NCBI RefSeq assembly: GCF_910593845.1
Contig: NZ_CAJVAS010000020.1
Location: forward strand, 1 to 64,000
DNA: 64,000 nt
Source: Paenibacillus solanacearum
Lineage (GTDB): Bacteria; Bacillota; Bacilli; Paenibacillales; NBRC-103111
Direction: 5' to 3'
Positions 45,797 through 56,123 of this stretch are shown here, piece by piece. The position numbers and the translations under genes were made by a program. The notes beneath the pieces are model-generated. The model saw only the letters and a list, made by a program, of their open reading frames with translations, had not been told where the DNA came from and made no database searches. How positions within the stretch are numbered: the first letter of the stretch is position 1; every line of letters begins with the position of its first letter.

Positions 45797-46816
45797 CTAC
45801 GACGCCAACTTCAGCAGGAACATTTCGAGTCCGAGCACTTTATCGATTTTGCCGCTCTTCATCTGATAGTCAAGATCCGCCAACTGCTGCAGCAGCTGCC
45901 CGAGCCGCTTCGCTTCGAAACGTTCCGCCTGGCCGGCGGCGATCTTCACCGCGTACGGATGGATGCCGAGCTGGCTGGCCATCTGCTGCTGGGAGTACCC
46001 CTGCTGGGACAAGTCCTTGACCTGAAACATGATGCGAATTTGGCGGGCGATGAGCGCCACAATTTTGATCGGCTCCTCTTTGCGGCGCAGCAGCTCGGCC
46101 AGCATCGTGAACGCTTGTTCGAGCCGCACCTGGACGATACACTCGATCAGTTGAAAAATATTTTGCTCGATGCTGCGGGTAACGAGCTGCTCGAGATCCG
46201 GAATGGTCAGCGTGCCGCCCTTTCCGACGAACAGCGCGCATTTCTCGATCTCCTTGACGAGCGCCTGGAGGCTGGTGCCCGTATACATAATGAGCTGCTC
46301 CGCGGCGCCCGGCGCAAACTGCAGCCCAGCTTTCTCCGCCTCGCGTTGAACCCACTGCGTCAGCTCGCTGTCCGAGAGAGCCGCGCAGGGAACCAGCGCA
46401 TCCGCCTCCTTCAACGCCTTGACCAGCTTCTTCCGTTCATCCAGCTTCTCGGCGTCCACCGTAAACACGATGATAGAGAATTCCGCAGGCGCCTTCAAAT
46501 AACTGAGCAGCCGTTCCGGCTTATGCTCCACCTTGGCGCTCTCCTTCGCTCCGGTCAGGAACAGGGCGTTAGAAGCGATCACAATCTTGTGCGGCACCAT
46601 GAACGGCAGCGTCTCGGCTTCATCGATGACAACGTCGAGCGGCGTTTCGGCCATATCGTATTTATTGATCGCGAACTCCCGTTGGCCCGGCTCCACCAGC
46701 TTGTCCGTCAGCCGTTCGACTACCTCCTGCATTAAGAACGTCTCCGGCCCGTAGCATACATATACCGGCTTGTGCTGTCCCTTGTTGATTTGCCTGACCG
46801 CCGTCTTGACATCCAT
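45797..46816 (-). CDS. holA: DNA polymerase III delta subunit
   Basis: 339 residues. It opens the sliding clamp within the clamp loader. The family opening VYVCYGPETFLMQEVVERL replaces the Walker A motif of true ATPases. A small lid region and the C-terminal collar helices (MASQLGIHPYAVKIAAGQ) follow. ATG 46816 has GGAG upstream. Convergent with rpsT, the conserved Bacillota arrangement (yqeN-rpsT). Confidence 0.93.
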   Translation of the reverse strand: MDVKTAVRQINKGQHKPVYVCYGPETFLMQEVVERLTDKLVEPGQREFAINKYDMAETPLDVVIDEAETLPFMVPHKIVIASNALFLTGAKESAKVEHKPERLLSYLKAPAEFSIIVFTVDAEKLDERKKLVKALKEADALVPCAALSDSELTQWVQREAEKAGLQFAPGAAEQLIMYTGTSLQALVKEIEKCALFVGKGGTLTIPDLEQLVTRSIEQNIFQLIECIVQVRLEQAFTMLAELLRRKEEPIKIVALIARQIRIMFQVKDLSQQGYSQQQMASQLGIHPYAVKIAAGQAERFEAKRLGQLLQQLADLDYQMKSGKIDKVLGLEMFLLKLAS

Positions 46817-46870
46817 CGTGCTTCAACTCCGTCTTCATTATCGCCTTTGCTCGTTTCATCATACCAACAA

Positions 46871-46921
46871 CGAAGGGATTACGTCAAAGCCGCCGGACGG
46901 CGTTTTGACGTAATCCCTTCG
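46871..46921. repeat. Perfect 18-bp inverted repeat with an inner stem
   Basis: Arms CGAAGGGATTACGTCAAA (46871-46888) and its exact complement (46904-46921) flank 15 nt that themselves pair GCCG/CGGC. No T run on either strand. It stands in the 293-nt gap upstream of holA. Confidence 0.8.
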
Positions 46922-47109
46922 TCCGAAACCCATCTATATAAACACCGGAGGGATCGCTCTAGAAACGATCCGCTCAGGTGGTCATACGACGTGAATCGCG
47001 TGTACGTATACTTATATATACGTTAACGGCTTCTTATGTGTGCGTCATTTCAAGCCTGTTTTTTTATGAAATTTCCGTGAAGACCGGGCTTGAAATGAGC
47101 CGGACGGCT
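46922..47109. other. Gap downstream of the anti-sigma gene
   Basis: No gene seen. It holds a small hairpin GGATCG/CGATCC (about 46951-46971) and an inverted repeat CATTTCAAGCC/GGCTTGAAATG (about 47047-47099) with a 30-nt A/T-rich loop. The latter may act as terminator for the minus-strand anti-sigma gene. Confidence 0.5.
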
Positions 47110-48405
47110 TCAAGGCTTGCTCTCCGTCTCCTTCAAGTCTTTCATGGAGATGACAAACGTCTTGACTTGCTCCGAAGCTTTCACCCGGTACGTCAGTTTA
47201 TATTCGGCGGACCAATCGGCAAGCTCAATCTTGAAGTCGCCGTCTTTCCATTCATACTTGGACACGTAAGCCTCTTTGCCCTGCTTGTCGTACACGACCA
47301 CGCGTCCGTCCTTGACCGTCGCCTTATAGGCGTTGTCTGTGGTCGACACTTCGGTGACTGGAGCAGGCGCGGACGGGATGGCCGCAATGCCGTAAGCTCC
47401 GGTGCCCAATGTCCCGGAAGGCTGCTTCGGCTCGGCTGCATCCGCCGCCCGCTGATCTTGAACCGTACCGTGGGTCTCCGGAGCTGCCGCGCTCTTCTGC
47501 GAATCGTCGGCCTTCGGAGCGATTGTCAACGACTTCGCCTCGTTCGGCTTGATATCCGCATTCGGCTGCTGCGCTTGCGGCTGCTCTGGCTCGGCCTGCT
47601 CCCGCAGGACAGTTGCGCCCGGCTGCTCCGCGTTCGTGCCGGCTTCCGGCGCCGGCGGCGTGCTGACTGCGGGCGCCTTCTGCTGCGGCTCGGCCGCCTT
47701 CGGCGGCTGCGGCGCCGGACTACTGGACCGCGAAGCCGCATTGCCTGCTGCGGGCGGGACGGTGTCCCCTGCCGGCGCAAACTTCTCCACCGCGACATCC
47801 TTTTTCTCCGCTCCGCTCCCTGCGGCCGCTTCCGGCGGCTTCGCTCCGTTCGCCGGCTGGTCCTGCAGCGGCGCCGATTTCGGAGCATACGGCGTTGATT
47901 GACTTGCCGCGCCTCCCGCTTGCTGCCCCGCGCTCTCGTTCGAAAGCGAGAGCATCAGCTTGCCGGCATCCTTCTCGGAGGATGGCTGCTGGCCGAACAG
48001 GAAGAAGCCGACGACCAGTCCGGCAGCTACCACACCGCCGAATACCGGGAACGAAACCCAATCTTTTATTTTTTTGCGCCAGCCGGAAGGCGGGTCGTTC
48101 CGTTCCGCTGCCGCCGCGTGGCTATCTTCTTTCGCCTCGGCCGCCTGCGTCAAGCGCAAGTCCTGCACTTCGCCGGCGGCAGCGTCCAGCTGCTCCAGCT
48201 TTGGCATAATGGCGTCGACTAGACTGAATGGAGGCGTTACTTTAGGCAAAGATTCCAGCTCATGCGATAAGTTTACAAGACGCTCGAACAGCTCCGTGCA
48301 GTCCGGGCACTGCTGCAGATGCTGGAGCATCCGGCGGTATTCCGTCTCTTCGAGATCCCGATCAAGGTATCTCTGCATCAGCTCGATCACCTCTTGACAC
48401 ATCAT
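47110..48405 (-). CDS. Zinc-binding anti-sigma factor (membrane-bound)
   Basis: 431 residues. The N-terminal zf-HC2 domain has the HxxxCxxC motif in HLQQCPDCTELF (residues ~29-40), which clamps an ECF sigma factor. A single membrane segment (FGGVVAAGLVVGFFLFG, about 142-158) is followed by a long extracytoplasmic part rich in Ala, Pro, Lys and Gln and a C-terminal folded region (~330-430). It follows the ECF sigma gene by 93 nt. The layout matches RsiW-type anti-sigmas cut by regulated proteolysis; the low-complexity periplasmic stalk is unusually long. Confidence 0.85.
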   Translation of the reverse strand: MMCQEVIELMQRYLDRDLEETEYRRMLQHLQQCPDCTELFERLVNLSHELESLPKVTPPFSLVDAIMPKLEQLDAAAGEVQDLRLTQAAEAKEDSHAAAAERNDPPSGWRKKIKDWVSFPVFGGVVAAGLVVGFFLFGQQPSSEKDAGKLMLSLSNESAGQQAGGAASQSTPYAPKSAPLQDQPANGAKPPEAAAGSGAEKKDVAVEKFAPAGDTVPPAAGNAASRSSSPAPQPPKAAEPQQKAPAVSTPPAPEAGTNAEQPGATVLREQAEPEQPQAQQPNADIKPNEAKSLTIAPKADDSQKSAAAPETHGTVQDQRAADAAEPKQPSGTLGTGAYGIAAIPSAPAPVTEVSTTDNAYKATVKDGRVVVYDKQGKEAYVSKYEWKDGDFKIELADWSAEYKLTYRVKASEQVKTFVISMKDLKETESKP

Positions 48406-48498
48406 CCCCGTACACTACCTTTCTTTAACGATTCGTATATCCCACTTGTCGCTGCTCCCGCTTCCGGCGAGCAACCGCGTATGCTCTTCTATGTTCGT

Positions 48499-49056
48499 CT
48501 ATCCCCGTACCGCATCGCTGCTCGGCTTCTTATATTCGCGCAGGATCGACTGCAACTGCTGACGCGCCCGGAACAAATACGATTTCACCGTATTGATGGG
48601 CAAATCCAGCGATTCCGCGATCTCGTTATACGAGAAATCCTGCAAATACCTGAGCACCACCACGGAACGATGATGCTCCGGGAGCTTGTCGATGGCATCA
48701 CGGATGTCTTGGGCAATATACGAAGACATCACTTCGTCTTCCACCGTCGTATGGTCGGTAAAGCTCAGATCATGCTGTTCGATCGAGACGGTCGGCTTCG
48801 TTCTCCGGAATTTATCGATGCACAAATTCGTCACGATGCGCTGCACCCAGGTCTTGAACTGAGCTTTTTCCTCGTAGGAGTTGATTTTGGTATATATTCG
48901 TATTAATGCTTCCTGTGCGGCGTCCAATGCGTCCTGCTCATTGCCCAGAATGTAATAAGCAGTGCGATAGACATGATTCTCGATTTCTCGCAGTAGGGTA
49001 ATTAGAGCGTCGCGATCGCCCGACTGGGCAGCCTTGATTAATTCTGGCGCTACCAC
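48499..49056 (-). CDS. ECF-subfamily RNA polymerase sigma factor (SigW-like)
   Basis: 185 residues from GTG 49056, chosen because AGGGGG lies six nt upstream; a TTG further up (49077) is weaker. Region 2 holds DAAQEALIRIYTKINSYEE and FKTWVQRIVTNLCIDKFRR; region 4 holds KLPEHHRSVVVLRYLQDFS and the helix-turn-helix LDLPINTVKSYLFRARQQL. It is probably held inactive by the membrane anti-sigma encoded next and released under envelope stress. Confidence 0.92.
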   Translation of the reverse strand: MVAPELIKAAQSGDRDALITLLREIENHVYRTAYYILGNEQDALDAAQEALIRIYTKINSYEEKAQFKTWVQRIVTNLCIDKFRRTKPTVSIEQHDLSFTDHTTVEDEVMSSYIAQDIRDAIDKLPEHHRSVVVLRYLQDFSYNEIAESLDLPINTVKSYLFRARQQLQSILREYKKPSSDAVRG

Positions 49057-49082
49057 TGGGATCCCCCTCTCTTGCAACCTTA

Positions 49083-49111
49083 TAAACGAAACGTTTCCTC
49101 AAAATGTTGCA
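49083..49111 (-). promoter_or_regulatory. Possible ECF-type autoregulated promoter of the sigma gene
   Basis: TGCAAC followed 17 nt later by CGTTTA resembles the AAC/CGT pattern of ECF promoters and ends close to the ribosome binding site. Autoregulation is common for such pairs; here it is inference. Confidence 0.4.
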
Positions 49112-49227
49112 GCTACTATAACTCTATTCAGGATATCAAATTTTGGGTGGCAGGTACATAGGAACCGCCGGCGGGCCAATACCCAATTTTTAGCGGCCCG
49201 GCGCCGCTGCCGGCTCTGTCCTCCACG

Positions 49228-49280
49228 GCAAAAAAAACAGACCTTGATTTCCTGACCGTAACGGTCGGATCAAGGTCTGT
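49228..49280 (-). terminator. Strong terminator after the EamA-type transporter gene
   Basis: ACAGACCTTGAT pairs with ATCAAGGTCTGT, with an inner GACCGT/ACGGTC stem, followed by eight T residues on the minus strand. Confidence 0.92.
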
Positions 49281-49296
49281 ATGTGTCAACCTATAA

Positions 49297-50202
49297 TTAT
49301 ACCGGCTTCGCCGCCGCGTTCTTCGCATTTTTCCGCTCGGAGACGACGATGCCCGCGAAGATCAATGCGATGCCGAGCCACTGCAGCAAGCCCGTGCGCT
49401 CGCCGAGCAGCAAACCGGAGATGACGATCACGACAGGCAGCTCCACGGCGCCAAGAATGGCAGCCATGCCCGTGTCCAAACGCGGGGCCCCCTTGGCGAA
49501 CAAGTACGGCGGAATAATCATGCCGAACAAGCCGAGGATTGAAGCCCAGAACCACAGCCCGCTGCCAATGGATCCGTTCCACAGAAACTGCGGCGGATAC
49601 ACGAGCAGTACGACCAGCAGCGCGCCGGTCACCATCCATGCGCTCCGGAACAAGGTCGGCACCTCCGTCGCCACTCTTCCGCTAACATACATGTTCAGCG
49701 TATAGCTCGCGGCGGCAAGAATGCCAAGTCCGACCCCGGAGAAACTGAGCCGTTCGAGCGCAGCTCCGCTCAAGCCCGACGCCATTAGCGTTCCGGCGAG
49801 AATGATGACGATCGCGACAATTTGATGACGCCCCGGCTTTTTGCCGTGCAGCATCCATTCCAGCAGCATGCCCATCCAGGTAAACTGAAACAGCAGCAGA
49901 ATGGCAAACGATGCGTCGAGATTTTGCAGCGAGAAATAATAGAAAATACCCGTCAAGCCGGTAAACACGCCGCTCCCCGTCAGCTTCAGCACCGCTTTGA
50001 ACGACATTTGCTTCAGCTTACGGTAAAACGGAATACAGAGCAGCCACAGGACAATAAATCCGAAGGCGACCTGACTCCCCGTAATTTCCCCCGGTGTGAA
50101 GCCGTCCTTGTAGCCGAGCTTCACGAAAGTGGACAGCACGCCGTAGGACGCCGCTCCGACGAGCAGCAGCAAGCTCGCTTTCGTTCGTTCTTTCAGAAAC
50201 AT
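49297..50202 (-). CDS. EamA/DMT-superfamily transporter
   Basis: 301 residues with about ten membrane segments in two five-segment EamA repeats (first from residue ~10, second from ~150). Typical phrases are LLLVGAASYGVLSTFVKLGY at the start and GAVELPVVIVISGLLLGE in the second half. Such proteins export or import small metabolites such as amino acids or their derivatives; the substrate is not predictable. ATG 50202. Flanked by a strong terminator. Confidence 0.88.
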   Translation of the reverse strand: MFLKERTKASLLLLVGAASYGVLSTFVKLGYKDGFTPGEITGSQVAFGFIVLWLLCIPFYRKLKQMSFKAVLKLTGSGVFTGLTGIFYYFSLQNLDASFAILLLFQFTWMGMLLEWMLHGKKPGRHQIVAIVIILAGTLMASGLSGAALERLSFSGVGLGILAAASYTLNMYVSGRVATEVPTLFRSAWMVTGALLVVLLVYPPQFLWNGSIGSGLWFWASILGLFGMIIPPYLFAKGAPRLDTGMAAILGAVELPVVIVISGLLLGERTGLLQWLGIALIFAGIVVSERKNAKNAAAKPV

Positions 50203-50410
50203 ACACCATACCTCTTGTTATGCATCCCTCACCCACCCGCTAAGACGAAACGCAACCCGGAAATCCGGACTGTTTTCTCCCGCACAAAAGGTCAATATAA
50301 CAAAATATCGAGCTCCGGACAACTGGCAAGCGACGGAAGGGTCAAGCAGCGGAAGCGGCATGACGCAGTCCATGTGCCGCAAACGCGGACGATGCATGTG
50401 GGCTATGCCG

Positions 50411-50989
50411 CTATCTTACTTTCCTTGCTCTTCGCCATACATACCACAGTATTACCGCTGCTCCCGCGGCCATTCCGATCATCGCAACCCACAAATTGGA
50501 ATACAATCCGTTAAATCGGCCTTCTAACTGAACCTGCTTCGTGGGAGCCTTCCCTTCGCCCAATACAGCCAGATCCGCCTGCGCCTGCTCTAATCCGCTC
50601 GTTCGATCGCAAATGATGGTGATCAACAGCTCGTTGTCGCCGTACATGGTAGACGGGCGGGCGTATACCAAATACGACTTGTTTTTTTCAAAATGAAATC
50701 CGCAATCCCCTCCGCCGCTTCCCGTGTGAATGATGATCTGCGATTCCTCAGAGCCTTTCCATACCCGGCTTACCTCAAATAGCGCAGCCTTCGTGAGACT
50801 TCCGTTCATGTGTCTTTGTTCCTTTACATCAAGTACCCGGCCGCTGAAAACCTGCTGCGAACGGCTGAATTGTTCATTGACCTCCTGGGGTCGGGCGCAG
50901 GAGCACGCATAAACAGCCGAAGGAACAAACCCGGACAGTATCATTGAAAGAAACACGGTCAACAGCATTAATTTTGTAATTGAACTCAT
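50411..50989 (-). CDS. Secreted, membrane-anchored TIMP/NTR-like protein
   Basis: 192 residues from ATG 50989 (GGAGGGG upstream). A signal peptide ends at PSAVYA and the mature chain begins CSCARPQEVNEQF. That Cys-x-Cys N-terminus, followed by VFSGRVLDV and later CGFHFEKNKSYLVYA, is the layout of NTR/TIMP domains (tissue inhibitors of metalloproteinases), which also occur in bacteria with unknown targets. A C-terminal membrane segment (LWVAMIGMAAGAAVILWYVW) anchors it outside the cell. Confidence 0.8.
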   Translation of the reverse strand: MSSITKLMLLTVFLSMILSGFVPSAVYACSCARPQEVNEQFSRSQQVFSGRVLDVKEQRHMNGSLTKAALFEVSRVWKGSEESQIIIHTGSGGGDCGFHFEKNKSYLVYARPSTMYGDNELLITIICDRTSGLEQAQADLAVLGEGKAPTKQVQLEGRFNGLYSNLWVAMIGMAAGAAVILWYVWRRARKVR

Positions 50990-51192
50990 GACGGCAGCCC
51001 CTCCAGCTTCACCTATACATTGAGGATGTATGTAATAACAACGATACATTTCCCGCTAATGTTGCGGTCGGTGGGAAATTAGGGCGAGGGTAGGCCTCCT
51101 TTATTTGTAATATAAATGAAATGTGATTTTCATCTTACATTAATGTTCAGCGCCTATACTAAGAGTCGACCCCCTTTTTGATATATAAATTC

Positions 51193-51235
51193 TTTAGCCC
51201 CACAGCCGCGCAGGCTTGTGGGGCTCTTTCTTTCA
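51193..51235. terminator. Hairpin terminator downstream of comEC
   Basis: AGCCCCACA pairs with TGTGGGGCT around 12 nt. The T-rich side (CTTTCTTTC) is on the plus strand; on the minus strand, after comEC, only AAAGAATTT follows. Confidence 0.6.
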
Positions 51236-51244
51236 TCATCCCGT

Positions 51245-54031
51245 TTAGTTCTCCGCAGATCCGGGCAGCTTCGTTCGCATGCGGATTTGGCCGTCCTTCA
51301 CAGCCATCTGGACTTCACCGTGACGATCGGTCCGGTGAATGCTGATCGAGCTTGCGGTCAGCCGGTCGATTACCTGCGGGCTCGGATGGCGGTATATGTT
51401 ATTCACGCCTGCCGAGATAACGGCATGCTTCGGCTGCCACGCGGCAAGCCACTCGAGCGAGGTCGACGTTTTCGAGCCGTGATGCGCGATCTTGATCACG
51501 TCGACCGGACCGGTGCCGGTCAAGCCAGTGTCATCTCGTCCGTGCGTACCGTCGGCGGTCGGCCGCTCCTTGCCGGACCAGGCCGCAATCACTTTCCGCT
51601 CCGCCGCCGTGTCCATGTCGCCGGTAAACAGCCAGCGCGTACCGGCCATTTCCATTAAAAATACGACAGAGCTCGGATTTTGTTTTTTCTCCAGCTTGAT
51701 CTCCATCCCCTTCTCTTCCACTGAAGGCAGCGGCGACAAAATATGGAGCGTCGTATCTCCGCCCGCCCGCAGCGTATCGCCTGCGCTCACCCTCACCAGC
51801 TCGGTGCCTTTGCTCAGCGCCGTCTGAAACAGTGCTTCCACCGCTTCTCCCGGATTAAGCGTGCCGTTGAACAGCAACCGCCGCACGGGAATTTGTTCCA
51901 GCACCGCCTGCAGCCCGCCGTAATGATCGGCATCTTGATGCGTGAGCACGATTTCGTCGATGGTTTGCACGCCCCGTTTTTTGAGCAGCGGCACCAGCAG
52001 TTTTTTTCCTACCTCATACGGCTCCTGCCTCTGCTTCCATTCTTCGCCAGGCTTCCGGAACGTAACCGTACCGCCGCCGTCCACCAGGATCGTATGCCCC
52101 CGTCCTGGCGTTCGAATCAGGATGCTGTCACCTTGCCCGACGTCGAGGAACTGGACACGCCCTTCTGCTTTGCCCGATTCGAGCGAATACGCGAACCACA
52201 GCAGAGCGATAAAGCCGCAGACGCTCGCCGGCAGCAGCAAGCCTCGGTTCAGCGCCGACAACCGCGCTTGCCAGACCGCTTCCTTATCGGTATACAGCAT
52301 CGGCATCGGTGCAGCCGAATCCGCCGCCGCCTCTCCCGCGTGACGCTCCCGGGCGAAGTGCAGACACCAGCCAAGCGCTGCCAGGAGGCCGTAATACGAT
52401 AAAATCCAGATCGGGCTCGGCGTCGGCCATAGCGTTTGGAACGCATCCAGCCGGCTGAACCATTCAACCACGGCAAACAGCGCCGCGTTCACTTTAACGA
52501 CCGTCCATCCGATCCATGCGCCTGCCGCAGCATGCAGCAGCGCAGTGAGCATCGCCACCGTGCCGACGGGCATCACAAACGTGCTGAACACCGGAACGAT
52601 GATGAAGTTGGCAGCCAGCGACAGCAGCGAGAACTGGTTGAAGTAGTAGATGGAGATCGGAAAAGAGATGAGCTGCGCCACCACCGTAATCGACAGCGCG
52701 TCCCTAAGCTTCTTGTGCGACACAGGCAGCAGCCGGTTCATATGCGGAACGCCGAGCATAATGCCCAGCGTCACCAGATAAGACAGCTGAAAACTCACAT
52801 CCACCAAGTAATACGGGTCCCAGATCAGCATCCCGAGCCCCGCGATAAAAGCGATGTTCATCCCGTCCTTCATCCGGTTGCGGTAGGCGGCATACAGTGC
52901 GATCATCGCCATGATGCCCGCGCGCACGATTGAAGGCGACGCCCCCGTCACCATGATGTACAGCGGGACTAGTGCCATGGCGGTCAGCAAATAGGATTCA
53001 CGCGTCATCCCGAGCTTGCGCAGCACCCACAGTACGCATCCCAGAAATATGGCCACATTGAGACCCGAAATCGCAATAATATGCGTCAAGCCGAGGCGGG
53101 AGAAACGGTCGAATTGCTGCGGATCGATCTCGTCCGTCAGCCCGATCAGCATTCCCTTCATAAATCCGCTCTGCTCCGGCGGAAACAGCAGCTCCACCTG
53201 GTCTGCAAGCAAGCCGCGGAACCGGTCGTTCCAGCGCAGCGGCAGCCACACTCCCGCCTTGTCCGGCGGCGTGACCGTAATCGCGCCGAGCCCTTTGACC
53301 GTCAGCTGCCAATGAATGTGCTTGTAATACAAGTAACGTCGGTAATCGAACCCGTCAAAATTACGCGCACCGGAAGGCTGCTTGATCGTCCCGCTCAGCT
53401 CGATCCGGTCTCCTCTTTGCCAGCCTTTCGCTGTATCCTGCTCCTGCTTTTTCAGCAGGCGAACGGACACGATCAACCGCTCCTTTCGGGAAAGCTGGAG
53501 CACCTGCTGCGCGCCGGCTTCCGCAGAACGGGCCGCAGTGGCCGCTTCCGCATCAAGGAGCGGTTCCTTGCCGCGCGCCGACGCGTATGCTGTCGTCTCC
53601 GTCCGCTCCCCGGCGTCGACTTGATCGGCCGTTTCCTTGTCCGCCTCCGCATCCGTATCTGCAGTTGCTTCCATCCCCTGCCCCCGTTCAACCGAGTCTG
53701 CCTCCAGCTGAAAGCTGACGCGATCGCCATCCACCTCCACAGTCGAGACGATCATACCGCGCACGCTTACCTCCGCTTCCGCATCGACCGGCAGCGATAG
53801 CGCCGTTCGGTTGCGACCGTCGTACTCCCCGAATATTCCGGCCGCCGCGGCCATAATCAGCAAAGCTGCGATTGCGGAGGTTCCCCGGAGCTTGTACATG
53901 AAAACGAGACAACACAGCATCCCCGCGCCCATGCTTACATAAACGTTCAGCATCTCCGTTTGCCATACCAAGGCCAGCATATAGCCCAAAATCCAACAGA
54001 CGGCAATGCCGACGATCGGCCGTTCGTTCAT
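51245..54031 (-). CDS. comEC: DNA internalisation protein ComEC/Rec2
   Basis: 928 residues from ATG 54031 (AAAGGAGG upstream). N-terminal membrane segments and an OB-like region, a central multi-pass competence domain (GLTHIIAISGLNVAIFLG), and a C-terminal metallo-beta-lactamase domain with VQFLDVGQGDSILIRT and the metal motif THQDADHYGG. It forms the channel for transforming DNA. The OB-like region carries a ~60-residue acidic/Ala-rich insertion (residues ~120-180, DTDAEADKETADQVDAGE). A terminator separates it from comEB. Confidence 0.95.
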   Translation of the reverse strand: MNERPIVGIAVCWILGYMLALVWQTEMLNVYVSMGAGMLCCLVFMYKLRGTSAIAALLIMAAAAGIFGEYDGRNRTALSLPVDAEAEVSVRGMIVSTVEVDGDRVSFQLEADSVERGQGMEATADTDAEADKETADQVDAGERTETTAYASARGKEPLLDAEAATAARSAEAGAQQVLQLSRKERLIVSVRLLKKQEQDTAKGWQRGDRIELSGTIKQPSGARNFDGFDYRRYLYYKHIHWQLTVKGLGAITVTPPDKAGVWLPLRWNDRFRGLLADQVELLFPPEQSGFMKGMLIGLTDEIDPQQFDRFSRLGLTHIIAISGLNVAIFLGCVLWVLRKLGMTRESYLLTAMALVPLYIMVTGASPSIVRAGIMAMIALYAAYRNRMKDGMNIAFIAGLGMLIWDPYYLVDVSFQLSYLVTLGIMLGVPHMNRLLPVSHKKLRDALSITVVAQLISFPISIYYFNQFSLLSLAANFIIVPVFSTFVMPVGTVAMLTALLHAAAGAWIGWTVVKVNAALFAVVEWFSRLDAFQTLWPTPSPIWILSYYGLLAALGWCLHFARERHAGEAAADSAAPMPMLYTDKEAVWQARLSALNRGLLLPASVCGFIALLWFAYSLESGKAEGRVQFLDVGQGDSILIRTPGRGHTILVDGGGTVTFRKPGEEWKQRQEPYEVGKKLLVPLLKKRGVQTIDEIVLTHQDADHYGGLQAVLEQIPVRRLLFNGTLNPGEAVEALFQTALSKGTELVRVSAGDTLRAGGDTTLHILSPLPSVEEKGMEIKLEKKQNPSSVVFLMEMAGTRWLFTGDMDTAAERKVIAAWSGKERPTADGTHGRDDTGLTGTGPVDVIKIAHHGSKTSTSLEWLAAWQPKHAVISAGVNNIYRHPSPQVIDRLTASSISIHRTDRHGEVQMAVKDGQIRMRTKLPGSAEN

Positions 54032-54056
54032 CGTTTCCGTTCCTCCTTTCCGCATG

Positions 54057-54099
54057 CAAAAAAGAACCTCTACTCGCCAACAGGCTAATAGAGGTTCTT
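54057..54099 (-). terminator. Terminator between comEB and comEC
   Basis: AAGAACCTCTA pairs with TAGAGGTTCTT around 16 nt and runs into TTTTTT on the minus strand. The comEC ribosome binding site follows at once, so comEC expression may be attenuated or need readthrough. Confidence 0.88.
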
Positions 54100-54117
54100 C
54101 CTCAAGGTGACAATGAT

Positions 54118-54630
54118 TCAGTTATGCACTTCGGTTATCGTTCCGGGCGGCGGCTCGTAGCCGATCAAGCTGCGGAACTTGATATGCCGCTGTTCCATCA
54201 GGGCGCTTACCTTCTCGCTATCCTTCGGATACGAGCGGTGGAATACGATCTCGACGATGCCGCTGTTCGCGAGCATGTTCGCGCATGTCCAGCAGGGCTC
54301 GTCGGTGACGTAGACGACCGAGCCTTCCCGGTCTTCCCGGTCGGTGAACAGCAGCAGGTTTTGCTCCGCATGAATGGTGCGGATGCACCGCTGCTTCTTG
54401 ATCACCCGTTCGGCCCCGACTTCGCTGACCACTTCGAACTCTTCCACGAGCATGCAGCCCGCCTCCGAGCAATCGGGCACGCCCATCGGCGCGCCGTTGT
54501 ACGCCGTGCCAAGCAGCTTTTTCCCTTGCACCAGTACGGCGCCCACATGACGACGGCCGCATTGCGATCGGGTCGATGCCATGTATGCCATATCCATAAA
54601 GTAAGTGTCCCAATCCTTGCGCGCGATCAT
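54118..54630 (-). CDS. comEB: dCMP deaminase family protein ComEB
   Basis: 170 residues. Zinc motifs TIHAEQNLLLF and DEPCWTCANML give the deaminase site (His, Glu, two Cys); an N-terminal MASTRSQCGRRHVGAVLV completes the family pattern. It converts dCMP to dUMP for dTMP synthesis; the com name comes from operon position and it is not needed for transformation in Bacillus. It starts 14 nt after metY ends. Confidence 0.95.
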   Translation of the reverse strand: MIARKDWDTYFMDMAYMASTRSQCGRRHVGAVLVQGKKLLGTAYNGAPMGVPDCSEAGCMLVEEFEVVSEVGAERVIKKQRCIRTIHAEQNLLLFTDREDREGSVVYVTDEPCWTCANMLANSGIVEIVFHRSYPKDSEKVSALMEQRHIKFRSLIGYEPPPGTITEVHN

Positions 54631-54644
54631 CGTACAAGCGCTCC

Positions 54645-56075
<1,431 letters not shown>

Positions 56076-56123
56076 TTAAAAAAGCGGCTTAGCACTACAA
56101 ATGTCTAAAACATGTATTGTATC

